The position numbers and the translations under genes are program-made. Under the pieces are notes generated by a model that searched no databases, was not told the origin of the DNA, and saw nothing but the letters and a program-made list of their open reading frames with translations. From Myoxocephalus aenaeus (Eukaryota > Chordata > Actinopteri > Perciformes > Cottidae): a DNA stretch of 64,000 nucleotides. The stretch covers positions 36,729 through 100,728 of the forward strand of contig JBAMJR010000695.1 in assembly GCA_038501785.1 (NCBI GenBank). Direction: 5' to 3'. Positions 21,412 to 34,439 of the stretch are shown one piece after another (position 1 is the stretch's first letter; every line of letters begins with the position of its first letter).

Positions 21412-23244
21412 ATGAGATCAGCGGGAGCTTCTGTCTTCTTGCTGTTTCTGTTGGTTCGTAGCTCTGAAGCGGTGAGTTATTATGAGTTATTAGTTTTTGT
21501 TTTGATCATATGTCATATGTCCGGCCGTGTCGTTGTGTTGGATGTTGCTCGGTGTTGTGCTGCATGCTTATGTTTGAGTTTGGCTCCAGAATACATATAA
21601 ACGCTTAAGTTTATTTGTAGAGCGCATTTTAACAACAAGGCGATTCAAAGTGCTCCACATAAAACTATTAAAAGCATCAAAACATAATGCAGAAGAAAAC
21701 AAGATTTAACAACCATTAAAACATTAAAAACAGTCAAAAAGCTAAAAAATAGAATAAAAGTTGCAGTTTAAGAAATATAATACAGTGGGATGCAGAAATT
21801 GATTAATATCCTTGAATCTGGTTCAATTAAAGGCAACAGCTAACAACAAAGTCTAGTATAGAAAAATATATAGTGTATATTACAGTTTAATATACATGAT
21901 GATGTATTATGTACCGTTGATGTATTTTACCTCAATGGACATTGAGGTAAAATATTATTAATATGAGAATGGCAGTAACTCATGTCACTTTGGTAAGATA
22001 AGATACATTTACCCAAATACTGATACCAAAGATAAAAGAAGTGCGTTCAACACGAGCTGAGAGATAAATGTGTGAATCGTCTGCGTAACACTTTAGACGA
22101 GCAGAACCGTATTTGTAACTTTGTTGCATTCTTTTCTGTTGCTCCTGAAGAGGTTTCCCTCAGATGATGAGAATCTAAACCCCATGGTGCAGGTAGTCGA
22201 AATCCCACAGAGTCCAGGAATAGAAACCCCTCTGGTGACCCCCCAGACCCCCCCGACCTCCCCGACCCCCACGACCCCTAAAGCACCCGAGGAAGACGAG
22301 TTTCTGGGTCCGCCTGAGTGTCTGCAAAAGAAGTACGTGTGTTTTGATGGTCTGGGCTTCGGCCTTTGGGTCCTCTGCTCTGTTCTGTTTGTATTTTTTT
22401 TGCATTCATGCATTCTCTTTGACTGAGTCGTTCATCAGTCTGCTGACGCTCAGAAAGAGTCCAACAGACTGAGCCTAAGAGCGGAGGTCCTGGTGCCTTT
22501 GCCGTCTCCAGCAAAGCAAATGTGACAATAAGCAGAAGACATGTGATAAAGTGTGTTTCTATGTCTCTGACGCGCGGCAGGTTCACGCGTGCGTCATGTG
22601 ACCTGGTGTTTTGTCGTCCGTGGGAGCGCTGCATCGAGGGACGCTGCTCCTGTAAACCCCCCTACATGTGTCCCGATGCGGGAGGGGCGCCGGTCTGTGG
22701 GCTGGACTCCAGGAGCTACCGCTCCTACTGCCAGGTGGCTCATCACCCCAGCGGAGGGTCGGGCATCGCGTTCCAAAACCTCCCATCTGAAAAATGCTTT
22801 TTTTTTGAGAATACTAAACAAAATTGTAGTTTTCTTACAGAATGCTATTCGTTAAACCAAAATGACCCGTGTATGAGTGTATATATATATATATGTGTGT
22901 TGATGGGTCATTTTGACCCCAAGACAACACGAGGGTTGGGAACCCAATACTTAACACACACACACAAAAGAAAAATATATGTTTATTTTTTTCTCCCACT
23001 TTTCCTGGATAATTTTGCAGATCGGAGGTTTTGCACTCTGGCCATATATATAGTTTTATGTATAAACTCTCTCTCTCTCTCTCTCTCTGAGACCTGATTG
23101 CAATGCTTCAATGTGTCTCCAGGTGATGGCTCTGTCCTGTCTGAGGAAGAGACCCACCATGTCACACTTCGGGGGCGGTTGCGAAGGTTTGTCGTCGTCA
23201 CATTCAGCGCCTTCATCTCCGTAACATCCCGACTGCTAGTTCAC

Positions 23245-23276
<32 letters not shown>

Positions 23277-23568
23277 CTTCTTCTTCTTCTTCTTCTTCTT
23301 CTTCTTCTTCTTCTTCTTCTTCTTCTTCTTCTTCTTCTTCTTCTCCTCCTCCTCCTCCTCCTCCTCCTCCTCTCCGTCACCACAGAGGGTCGTCCCAAGT
23401 TCAGCAGTGCGGTGGACCCGGTCTCCGGCGTGGTCACGGTCTTCCTTCCTGACGCCGGGAGTCCCGGAGGCGGCGAGGAGCTGCTGGTGTGCCGGAAGCA
23501 CTGGAACATGGCGGCCGCTAACGTGGCCTGCAAGGACGGCGGGAACCCACTGTGAGGAGACCTGTGTT

Positions 23569-23611
<43 letters not shown>

Positions 23612-24113
23612 GGTAAAATAAGTATTGAACAAATCAGTAAATATATTTCTAAAGGAGCTATTGATATGAAATGTTCACCAGATGTCGGTAACAACCCAAG
23701 TGATCCAGACATACAAAGAAAACCAAACATAATTTCAGAAATTAAGTTTCATGTAATAAAATGGAATGACACAGGGATAAAGTATTGAACGCGCTGACTG
23801 AAATGTGTTTAATACTTGGTGCCTTTGTTGGTTCAAGACGCCTCCTGGTCTTAGCCGGTTTATGGTGAAATTCTGTTCTTTTCACTTCTGGATTATGGCT
23901 CCAACAATGCTCACTGGAACATTCTGAAGTTTAGAAATCCTTCTGTCACCGATGACATCAGTATGTTTACAACAATAAGAATCCAAGAGAACTTCTATGC
24001 AAAGAACTAAAGATCAGAGTTCATAGAAGCTTCAAGATATGAAGACTGTTTGTGTGGAAGAATGAACCAAAATCACACCTGAGCAATGCATGAGACTAGT
24101 TTCTCCTACAGGA

Positions 24114-24164
<51 letters not shown>

Positions 24165-24635
24165 TTGTGTGACCTTTCAGCGGAGCGGCGACGACCAGTT
24201 ATTTCCAGGTAAACAACGACACCAACCAGTGCGTCAGCGTCCGTTGCCAGGGCTACGAGTCGTCCCTCGCCGAGTGTGTGATCTACGACAAGAGACGCAA
24301 CAAGAATGTCGCCACGGCAACGTGTCACACGGCGGCGGCACCGGCACCGCACGGTCAGCTTCCTGTTTCCCTGTTTCCTCCGGTCGAGTTTATTGTGCGG
24401 GAAACAAAGATCCACGTCGACAATGCGCTGTTCAGGGAGTCTTTTTTAACGCTGTGACTTTAAATGATGTCACGAGGGGGGAGGGGCTTATTTAGATTGT
24501 GTTTGTTACATAGGAAAGAAAACAAACAACAACAAAACAAACATGTATTACAGGCGGGGGGGTGAGTTCTATCAATATAAATAATAATATACATATATAT
24601 AATCAATATATATAATAATGTATATAATAATGTAC

Positions 24636-24690
<55 letters not shown>

Positions 24691-27600
24691 TAATATATAT
24701 AATAGTATACAAAATAATATAAATAGTAATATACATAATAATGTATATAATAATATATATAATAGTATACAAAATAATATAAATAGTAATATACATAATA
24801 ATGTATATAATAATATATATAATAGTATACAAAATAATATAAATAATAATACATATAATAATGTATATAATAATATATAATATATATAGAAATATACAAA
24901 ATAATATAAATTATAATGTATATAATAATGTATATAATAATAAATAATAAATAAAATAATATATATTAGATTAGATCAAATAGATATAATAATTGATAGA
25001 TATAATAAATATAATAATATAATGATATAATAATAGATATAATAATAGATATTATAATAGATATAATAATAGATTAAATAGACATAATAATATATGTAAT
25101 AATATATGTAATAATATATTTAATATATTTAATAATATATATAAAATAACTTTGAGTCTCCAAGTCACCTTTTTAAAAGTTGCAATAGATATAATAGTAT
25201 ATGTAATATTAGATATGTAATAATAGATATATAATAATATATTTAATATATTTAATAATATATATAAAATAATAGATATAATAGATTTAATAATAGATAT
25301 AATAGATTTAATAATAGCTATAATAGATTTAATAATAGCTATAATAATTGATAGATATTATATATAATAATAGATATGTAATAATAGATAAACTAGATAT
25401 ATAATAATAGATTTAATAATATATATATAATAATAGATTTAATAATATATATAAAATAATATATATAATAGATTTAATAATAGATATAATAGATTTAATA
25501 ATAGCTATAATAATTGATATATATAATATATAATAATAGATATTATAATAGATATAATAATATATATAATAGATATAATAATAGATATGTAATAATAGAT
25601 AAACTAGATATATAATAATAGATATAAACTAATAGATATAATATATTTAGTAATTGCTATAATAATTGATAGATATAATTTATAATAATATATATTATAA
25701 TAGCTATAATAATAGATATGTAATAATAGATGATCTAGATATATAATAATAGATTTAATAATATATATCAAATAATAGATATAATATATTTAATAATATA
25801 TATAATATATTTAATAATAGCTATAATAATTGATATATATATAATATATAATAATAGATATGTAATAATAGATAAACTAGATATATAATAATAGATTTAA
25901 TAGATATATAGTAATAGACATTATAATAGATGTAATGGAGTATCGTCTGCATAACCATGAACGTTTATGGATTCTTTCTGATAATATTGCCCAAAGGAAG
26001 AATATAAAGTGAATAATTTGGTCCAACCACCTCTCCGTGAGTTTCAGGGTGCAATTGTGAGAAAACGTCTGTTTATATTTCTGCCATTCCTTCCAGAGTG
26101 CGGCTTCAGGTGCGGCAACGGGAAGTGCGTCTCCGTGGACCAGACCTGCAACGGCGTCGACGACTGTGGCGACAACAGCGACGAGATGTGCTGCAAAAGT
26201 AAACAACAACAACAACACACAACCCTGTGAGTGGATTCCGTGACCCGGTCGCTCCCTGACGTGAACATCGTGTCGTTGACAGAATGCAGGAACACGAGTT
26301 TCCGCTGCCGGACGGGCGTGTGCGTCCCTGAAGAGGCGGTGGGAGACGGACAGGTGGACTGTCTGGACGGAGAGGACGAGTCACCGAGACACAGTGAGAC
26401 ACGGCTCCACGCCATTTACCTCCTTTACCTTTTGGGAAAGCACTGAAACTGTTTACCCCTTGATGGTTAGTTTAGGCTCCACTTCCTGTCAAAGAAACCG
26501 CCCAGTTACCTCAGCCCAGTTACCTCAGCCCAGGTACCTCAGCCCAGTTACCTCAGCCCAGTTACCTCAGCCCAGTTACCTCAGCCCAGTTCCCTCAGCC
26601 CAGTTACCTCAGCCCAGTTACCTCAGCCCAGTTACCTCAGCCCAGGTACCTCAGCCCAGTTACCTCAGCCCAGTTACCTCAGCCCAGGTACCTCAGCCCA
26701 GTTACCTCAGCCCAGTTACCTCAGCCCAGTTACCTCAGACCAGTTACCTCAGCCCAGTTACCTCAGCCCAGGTACCTCAGCCCAGTTACCTCAGCCCAGT
26801 TCCCTCAGCCCAGTTACCTCAGCCCAGTTACCTCAGCCCAGTTACCTCAGCCCAGGTACCTCAGCCCAGTTACCTCAGCCCAGTTACCTCAGCCCAGGTA
26901 CCTCAGCCCAGTTACCTCAGCCCAGTTACCTCAGCCCAGTTACCTCAGACCAGTTACCTCAGCCCAGTTACCTCAGCCCAGGTACCTCAGCCCAGTTACC
27001 TCAGCCCAGTTACCTCAGCCCAGTTACCTCAGCCCAGTTACCTCAGCCCAGTTACCTCAGCCCAGGTACCTCAGACCAGTTACCTCAGCCCAGTTACCTC
27101 AGCCCAGTTACCTCAGCCCAGTTACCTCAGACCAGTTACCTCAGCCCAGTTACCTCAGACCAGTTCCCTCAGCCCAGGTACCTCAGACCAGTTACCTCAG
27201 CCCAGTTACCTCAGACCAGTTACCTCAGCCCAGTTACCTCAGACCAGTTCCCTCAGACCAGTTACCTCAGCCCAGTTACCTCAGCCCAGTTACCTCAGAC
27301 CAGTTACCTCAGACCAGGTACCTCAGACCAGTTACCTCAGCCCAGTTACCTCAGCCCAGTTACCTCAGCCCAGTTACCTCAGACCAGGTACCTCAGACCA
27401 GTTACCTCAGCCCAGGTACCTCAGACCAGTTACCTCAGCCCAGTTACCTCAGACCAGTTCCCTCAGCCCAGTTACCTCAGCCCAGTTACCTCAGACCAGT
27501 TACCTCAGACCAGGTACCTCAGCCCAGGTACCTCAGACCAGGTACCTCAGCCCAGTTACCTCAGACCAGTTCCCTCAGCCCAGTTACCTCAGACCAGTTA

Positions 27601-28823
27601 CCTCAGACCAGTTACCTCAGCCCAGGTACCTCAGACCAGGTACCTCAGCCCAGTTACCTCAGACCAGTTCCCTCAGCCCAGTTACCTCAGCCCAGTTACC
27701 TCAGCCCAGGTACCTCAGCCCAGTTACCTCAGACCAGTTACCTCAGCCCAGTTACCTCAGACCAGTTCCCTCAGCCCAGTTACCTCAGCCCAGTTACCTC
27801 AGACCAGTTACCTCAGACCAGTTACCTCAGCCCAGGTACCTCAGACCAGGTACCTCAGCCCAGTTACCTCAGACCAGTTACCTCAGACCAGGTACCTCAG
27901 ACCAGTTACCTCAGACCAGGTACCTCAGACCAGTTACCTCAGACCAGGTACCTCAGCCCAGGTACCTCAGACCAGGTACCTCAGCCCAGTTACCTCAGAC
28001 CAGTTCCCTCAGCCCAGTTACCTCAGCCCAGTTACCTCAGACCAGTTACCTCAGACCAGGTACCTCAGCCCAGGTACCTCAGACCAGGTACCTCAGCCCA
28101 GTTACCTCAGCCCAGTTACCTCAGCCCAGTTACCTCAGACCAGTTACCTCAGACCAGTTACCTCAGCCCAGGTACCTCAGCCCAGGTACCTCAGCCCAGG
28201 TACCTCAGCCCAGTTACCTCAGACCAGTTACCTCAGACCAGGTACCTCAGACCAGTTACCTCAGACCAGTTACCTCAGCCCAGGTACCTCAGCCCAGGTA
28301 CCTCAGCCCAGTTACCTCAGACCAGTTACCTCAGACCAGGTACCTCAGACCAGTTACCTCAGACCAGGTACCTCAGACCAGTTCCCTCAGACCAGTTCCC
28401 TCAGACCAGTTACCTCAGCCCAGTTACCTCAGCCCAGTTACCTCAGACCAGGTACCTCAGACCAGTTACCTCAGACCAGTTACCTCAGCCCAGTTACCTC
28501 AGACCAGTTACCTCAGCCCAGGTACCTCAGACCAGTTACCTCAGACCAGTTACCTCAGCCCAGTTACCTCAGACCAGTTACCTCAGACCAGTTACCTCAG
28601 CCCAGTTACCTCAGACCAGTTACCTCAGACCAGTTACCTCAGCCCAGTTACCTCAGCCCAGTTACCTCAGCCCAGTTACCTCAGACCAGTTACCTCAGAC
28701 CAGTTACCTCAGCCCAGTTACCTCAGCCCAGTTACCTCAGACCAGTTACCTCAGACCCAGAGCTGCAGACGTTGTGTCGTTGTCTTACTTCACCACCAGC
28801 TGTGTTTGCAGTATTTGTGCTTC

Positions 28824-28893
<70 letters not shown>

Positions 28894-29283
28894 ACTCTAT
28901 ATTTCTATTTCTCCACAGAACCAGGAGTGAAGCAGAAAGAACTCAAACGCTCAAGTACAGTAGACCTGAAACTGAGGAAGAGGAGTTTGTATCTTCATCG
29001 GTTGTTGTTGTTAGTCGGTGTGATGTCATGACATGTGTTTTGTGTTTTGTGTTCTTTTCAGAGTACATCTCTCCCAAAAACGGTACGTCGCCGTAACATT
29101 GACCTTTACGGCAAAAGCAAAGCGAAGAATATTCATATATATTGTGCTTTTTTATTATTATTATATTCTATTAATTATTTTATATATTGTGCTTTTTTGT
29201 ATGTTATTGCGTAACCTTTATGTACAAATGCTGCTCTGGCAAAAAAAAAAGTCCCTTTACGAGATTAATAAAGTATCTATTTA

Positions 29284-29321
<38 letters not shown>

Positions 29322-31193
29322 TCCAGAGACGAAGGCTGACCGGACCCTCCTGGAGTCCAGGTTGTACTGTGGGATCCCCAAATCCACCACGGTGGACGAC
29401 CTGGAGGTCGAGGACCGAACGAGCCGCCGCTTCAGGCGCGTTGTGGGAGGAGTCCCGGCCAACCCGGTGAGCCGGAGAGCAAAAAGAATACAATGTTGCA
29501 ACCGCTAGCTACATTTAGCTCATGTAGCGTTAGCACCTTTGAAGAGGTATCCTTCATCCTCATGTTTGAGGAACACAACATTTCCCAGCAGCCTCTTTGC
29601 TTCCCACTGTGATTAGCATCTCTTACAGTAACGTTAATATGTTTATTATTATACATCATTGTGTACCTTTAGACTCAGATCCAGTGGCAGGTCGCTCTGG
29701 TGGAGAACAGGAAGGTGGACTGCGGAGGCGCTTACATCGGAGGATGCTGGGTAATCACGGCGGCTCACTGCGTCAGGTGGGAGGTCAATGATGACGCAAT
29801 AGTGTTAGTAGTGGAAGTAGTGTACATGTACTACAACTCAGAAGTACATGGTGTACTTTATACTGTACTACACCTCAGAGGTACATGGTGTACTTTATAC
29901 TGTACTACACATCAGAGGTACATATTGTACTTTATATTGTACTACATCTCAGAGGTACATATAGTACTTTATACTGTACTACATCTCAGAGGTACATATA
30001 GTACTTTATACTGTACTACACCTCAGAGGTACATGGTGTACTATATACTGTACTACACCTCAGATGTGCATGGTGTACTTTATACTGTACTACACCTCAG
30101 AGGTACATATAGTACTTTATACTGTACTACACCCCTTTAGAGGTACATGTTATATGTTTTACTGTACTACATCTCAGAGGTACATATTGTACTTTTACTT
30201 GAATGGTGGTATATTACGCAGTAGCAATAGTTGTATCTAAGAAAGTTGTAATGGCTTTATAGTACTTGTAGTACTACTAGTACTACTCTCTGGCCTCTCT
30301 CTTCCTCAGGCCCAACCCGTCTGCGTTCCAGGTGAAGTTTTCTCTCTGGAAGAAGTTTCGACATCAGGGCACGACTGATATCATCCCCGTCGAAGACATC
30401 CGCATCCACCCGAAGTATGTATGCACCTGAGGGACCACCAGGCCGGTGAACGTCAACGGTAACAATGATAACAAACGGTAATAACGAGGGGGTGTATTTG
30501 TACACCTGCAGGTACAACGCCAGCACCTACGAGAACAACATCGCGCTGGTGAGGCTGAAGACGTTGCCGTTCTGGGACGAGTGCGTGGGGGAAAACCCGG
30601 CCATCAGCGCCGTCTGCGTGCCCTGGACCGCCCAGCTCTTCCAGCCCAACCACACCTGCAGCATCTCCGGCTGGGGCCGGACCGCAGGTGTGTTCCTCCG
30701 CCCGCCGGATGCCTAACAGGCGTTCTGTTTATTAAAAAGTCTTCGTGTTTAAATATTGAGGACTTTGCTCACAGACGGCCGAGCGTCTCAGGTGTTGCTG
30801 TGGGCCAACGTGTCCCTCATCGCCGACTGCCAGAGCATCTACAAGGATCGCTTCAAACCCGGCATGATGTGCGCGGGCGACCTGGACGGCAGCGTGGACT
30901 CCTGCCAGGGGGACAGCGGAGGGCCACTGGTCTGCGAGGACGAACTGGGAGTTTCCTACCTGTGGGGCGTGGTCAGCTGGGGGGAGAGGTGTGGTCAGCC
31001 GGGATTCCCTGGAGTTTATACACAGGTAAATATATAGACAGTGGATTTACACACTTGACAAATATAGCTTCTCGTTATCCTGCTGACTTCATGCTCTCTC
31101 TCTCTCTCTCTCTCTCTCTGACAGGTGGCTCACTACTTTGAGTGGATACGACTTCATACCGGCTGGTCTACAGTCACCAAGTTCAACTCTTGA
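21412..31193 (+). CDS. cfi: Complement factor I, copy 2 (catalytic Asp replaced by Asn)
   Basis: Same 16-exon structure as copy 1: 21412-21471, 22151-22332, 22581-22734, 23123-23186, 23386-23551, 24181-24353, 26097-26198, 26283-26393, 28919-28954 (end uncertain), 29062-29082, 29327-29466, 29673-29776, 30310-30414, 30512-30687, 30775-31025, 31125-31193. All phases join without a stop. The catalytic Asp position is AAC (30537-30539), while His (TAAHC) and Ser (GDSGGP) are kept. Relative to copy 1 it has Glu-Val and Gln-Glu in exon 2, Ala-Thr and Ala-Pro in exon 6, Arg-Gly in LDLRa1, Asn-Lys and Lys-Glu in exon 11, Lys-Gln and Asp-His in exon 13, and Lys-Glu in exon 14. I see only one synonymous change. 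The gene is longer because of its larger intron 8 minisatellite. Confidence 0.93.
23247..23372. repeat. (TTC)n(CTC)n tract at the exon 5 acceptor, copy 2
   Basis: The longest of the three copies of this tract (about 126 bp), 14 bases before exon 5. Confidence 0.85.
23609..24005. mobile_element. Tc1-like fragment in CFI intron 5, copy 2
   Basis: Duplicate of the 5537-5935 fragment, nearly identical. Confidence 0.6.
24573..25935. repeat. AT-rich minisatellite in CFI intron 6, copy 2
   Basis: Same type as 6549-7795. At 25148-25185 it contains a non-repeat patch that matches the sequence upstream of CFI. Confidence 0.9.
26501..28759. repeat. 14-bp minisatellite in CFI intron 8, copy 2 (about 161 units)
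   Basis: Twice the length of the arrays in copies 1 and 3. It also holds more TTCCCT unit variants. The 900-codon open frame across it is a by-product of the repeat. Confidence 0.95.
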
Positions 31194-31642
31194 TGAGGCA
31201 CACACCTCATAGCCAATTATTAGTTCACTGACTTTATTAAAAGTGTATTGTACTAGAGAGTTTGATGCAGCATCCTACTGATATTAGGCCACTACATAGA
31301 ACTCTGGCACATTTACACTGAGGTGGAACCTGAAATGTTGATTAATGTCTCTGGTAAATAAAAAAAGAAATAGAAACAAATGAATATAATGACTTTTTCT
31401 GTTTCTATGGATCACAAATACTGATATTTATACACTATTGTAGGAGCGAGTAAACAAACGACGAGGCGAGTATTCCCTTTGGCCGTAGGTTGCGGTCGTT
31501 TATTTACCTCCCAACCACATGTCACACATTCACTTCCTGGTGCCCTTTAACCCCCTCGTGTCACCCGGTTTATGCCCCTTCTCTTAAAGGGGCCTCGTGT
31601 ATTCGACCCCTAGTCCCCTACATGCCTCCCCCCAGAATTCAC

Positions 31643-34279
31643 CTAGCCCCCAAGAAACCTCGGGGCCCGAACCAGCCGACCAGCCCGACTCCGTGTCTCT
31701 GGTGCCGGGGGCAGGACCCCCGTTGAGGGAACCCTCCCGGTCTTGTCATGGGGAGGCGGGAGGGCACGAGGCCACCCGCGCTGTGGGGGTTCAGCCAACC
31801 CTACCGGTTGGTCCAGGTCCAGATGCGGCGGTTTAAGGCGGTCCACCGACACGTACTCCAGCCGGCCGCCCATGTCGATCTTGCCGGTCTTGTCCCCCGT
31901 CTCCAGCACCCGGAATGGCCTGACGTAGGGGGGCTGAAAGGTTCCCCGGTGGCAGTCCTGGTGAACAAACACGTACTCCGCTGACTTGAGGCTGGACGGG
32001 ACGTACGACCGTGGAAGGCCGTGCTGCGACGTGGGCACCGGTCTGAACAGCCTGGCTTTTTCCAGGAGCGCTTCCCGCTGCTGGGTCGCAGACCAAGGGT
32101 CGGTGACTTCGGGGATAAACTCCCCTGGGACCCGCAGCGGCTGTCCATAAACAAGCTCGGCAGATGAAGCCTGCAGATCGTCCTTGGGGGCTGTCCTCAG
32201 GCCCAACATGACCCATGGAAGCCTATCCACCCACCCGCTGTCTTTGAGGCTGGCACGGAGGGCAGCTTTCATAGAGCGATGGAACCGCTCGCATAAACCA
32301 TTAGCCTGCGGGTGGTAGGCCGTGGTGCGATGGAGCTTCACCCCTAGGCTTCCTGCAACAGTATTCCAAAGCTCTGAGGTAAACTGTGGGCCTCGGTCCG
32401 AGGAGACGTCAGCTGGGTCTCCGAACCTGGCGACCCAGGTCTGAATAAAAACCCGAGCCACCTCATCCGCCGTTGTTGACGACAACGGAACAGCTTCTGG
32501 CCAGCGAGTGGTTCGGTCCACCGTAGTGAGGAGATGTGTGAAACCCCGGGATGGGGGCAAAGGTCCGACTAAGTCCACATTCACATGATCAAACCTCCTC
32601 TCTGGTACCGAGAACTGCGCTAATGGGGCTTTTATGTGACGGTGGACCTTAGCACGCTGGCACACCACACATGTCCCGGCCCACTTTCGCACATCCTTTT
32701 TCAGCCCATGCCAAACGAACTTGGCTGCCACCAATTTCTGAGATGCCCGCTTGCCAGGGTGTGACAGACCATGTATCGCCTCAAAAATCTGTTGCCTCCA
32801 ACCGTTGGGAACCACCGGCCGTGGCTGGCCTGTGGAGACGTCACACAGGAGAGTTGTGCCAGCCTCGCCAAACGGAACGTCCTCCAATTGCAGCCCTGTC
32901 TCTGCCGTCCTCAATTCCTGAACGCCTGGGACTGCAACCTGCTGTGCGGCCATCTTGTCATAGTCCACTCCCAACTGGACGGCCCCGGCGATGGCCCTGG
33001 AGAGACAGTCCGCAACCAGGTTTTCTTTGCCCGCGACATGCTGCAGATCTGTAGTAAACTCTGATATGAAGGCGAGCTGGCGCTGCTGGCGTGCGGACCA
33101 TGGTTCGGCTCTCTTTGCCATGGCAAATGTCAGCGGCTTGTGGTCCACAAACGCGGTGAACTGCCGGGCCTCCAGCAAGAATCGAAAATGCCGAATGGCC
33201 AGAAAGAGGCCGAGGAGCTCCCGATCGAAAGTGCTGTACTTCCGTTCATTCGGGCGCAACTGCCGACTGAAGAAAGCGAGCGGTTGCCACGCCCCCTTCA
33301 CCCACTGTTCGTGCACCGTGCCCACCGCGTAGTCCGAAGTGTCTGTGGTGATGGCGATGGGAGCTTTAGGTGATGGGTGTGCCAGCATCGTTGAGTCTGC
33401 CAGAGCCCTTTTAGCATCCACAAACGCCCGTTCCCTCTCTTCGTTCCAGTCCACCGCCTGTCTGCTGGCCATGCCCTTCAGGGCTTCGTATAGTGGCCGC
33501 ATCAATTGCGCTGCTCGGGGAATAAAGCGATGGTAAAAATGTACCATCCCTAAAAACTCCTGCAGGGCCTTCACTGTGAGTGGGCGTGCAAAGTTACTCA
33601 CCGCCTCCACCTTTGAAGGGAGGGGAACCGCCCTGTCCTCCGTGATGCGGTGTCCCAGAAAGTCCATGGTGGTTAATCCAAACTGGCACTTAGCCGAGTT
33701 GATGATCAACCCGTGCTGGCTGAGACGGTCGAACAATATCTGTAGGTGAGCTATATGCTCGGCCCTTGACGAACTGGCCACCAGGATGTCGTCCAGGTAC
33801 ACAAACAGGAACGGCAGGTCCCTCAGTACCGTGTCCATCAGGCGTTGAAAAGTCTGTGCTGCATTTTTAAGGCCAAATGGCATCCTCAGGAACTCGAACA
33901 GGCCGAACGGAGTGCTCACCGCCGTCTTGGGAATGTCTGGCGGCTGCACGGGCACCTGGTGGTAACCTCGCATCAGGTCCACCTTCGAAAACACCACACT
34001 GTCCACCAAGTGGGCAGAAAAGTCTTGAATATGTGGAACCGGGTAGCGGTCCAGGACTGTTGCTTCGTTAAGCCGGCGGTAATCACCGCACGGGCGCCAC
34101 CCACCCCCAGGCTTCGGTGCAATATGCAGGGGTGAAGCCCATGGACTGTTAGAGCGGCGAACAATACCCAGGTGCTCCATGTTTTCGAACTCGGCCTTGG
34201 CGATGGTGAGCTTTGCCGGGTCCAGGCGCCGGGCCCGGGCATGTACCGGTGGGCCGGTGGTAGAGATGTGATGCTCCAC
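31643..34279 (-). CDS. Gypsy pol polyprotein, open frame of 878 codons
   Basis: Domains in order: reverse transcriptase (YLDDILVA near residues 161-168), RNase H (STFDRELLGLFLAI, residues about 300-420), integrase zinc-binding region (CVVCQRAK), DDE core (VDLVGPLP, SSDRGPQF, CERFHR) and a basic C-terminal tail. There is no stop or frameshift, unlike the copy 1 element. The protease start is missing upstream, so independent function is doubtful. Confidence 0.88.
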   Translation of the reverse strand: MEHHISTTGPPVHARARRLDPAKLTIAKAEFENMEHLGIVRRSNSPWASPLHIAPKPGGGWRPCGDYRRLNEATVLDRYPVPHIQDFSAHLVDSVVFSKVDLMRGYHQVPVQPPDIPKTAVSTPFGLFEFLRMPFGLKNAAQTFQRLMDTVLRDLPFLFVYLDDILVASSSRAEHIAHLQILFDRLSQHGLIINSAKCQFGLTTMDFLGHRITEDRAVPLPSKVEAVSNFARPLTVKALQEFLGMVHFYHRFIPRAAQLMRPLYEALKGMASRQAVDWNEERERAFVDAKRALADSTMLAHPSPKAPIAITTDTSDYAVGTVHEQWVKGAWQPLAFFSRQLRPNERKYSTFDRELLGLFLAIRHFRFLLEARQFTAFVDHKPLTFAMAKRAEPWSARQQRQLAFISEFTTDLQHVAGKENLVADCLSRAIAGAVQLGVDYDKMAAQQVAVPGVQELRTAETGLQLEDVPFGEAGTTLLCDVSTGQPRPVVPNGWRQQIFEAIHGLSHPGKRASQKLVAAKFVWHGLKKDVRKWAGTCVVCQRAKVHRHIKAPLAQFSVPERRFDHVNVDLVGPLPPSRGFTHLLTTVDRTTRWPEAVPLSSTTADEVARVFIQTWVARFGDPADVSSDRGPQFTSELWNTVAGSLGVKLHRTTAYHPQANGLCERFHRSMKAALRASLKDSGWVDRLPWVMLGLRTAPKDDLQASSAELVYGQPLRVPGEFIPEVTDPWSATQQREALLEKARLFRPVPTSQHGLPRSYVPSSLKSAEYVFVHQDCHRGTFQPPYVRPFRVLETGDKTGKIDMGGRLEYVSVDRLKPPHLDLDQPVGLAEPPQRGWPRALPPPHDKTGRVPSTGVLPPAPETRSRAGRLVRAPRFLGG

Positions 34280-34439
34280 CCATGCTTGACCGTGGAGGAC
34301 GAGAAGGTGGGCTGCGTGAGGTCCGGGAACTTGGCCAGCAGCTGCAGAAACTCCTCAGCCGCTGTCAGCATGCTAGTCAACCTGGTAGAGCCCGCTCCAC
34401 TTAGCGTACATGGGTAAGAACAAAAAGTCACAGCATTTA

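Noticed and set aside
26394..29096. A 900-codon open frame of repeated Ser/Thr/Pro/Gln/Tyr units (and similar frames at 8249-9661 and 48031-49494)
   Set aside because: It is the translation of a 14-bp intronic minisatellite whose unit happens to lack stops. It lies between proven CFI exons, and its protein repeat is just three DNA units read out of phase.
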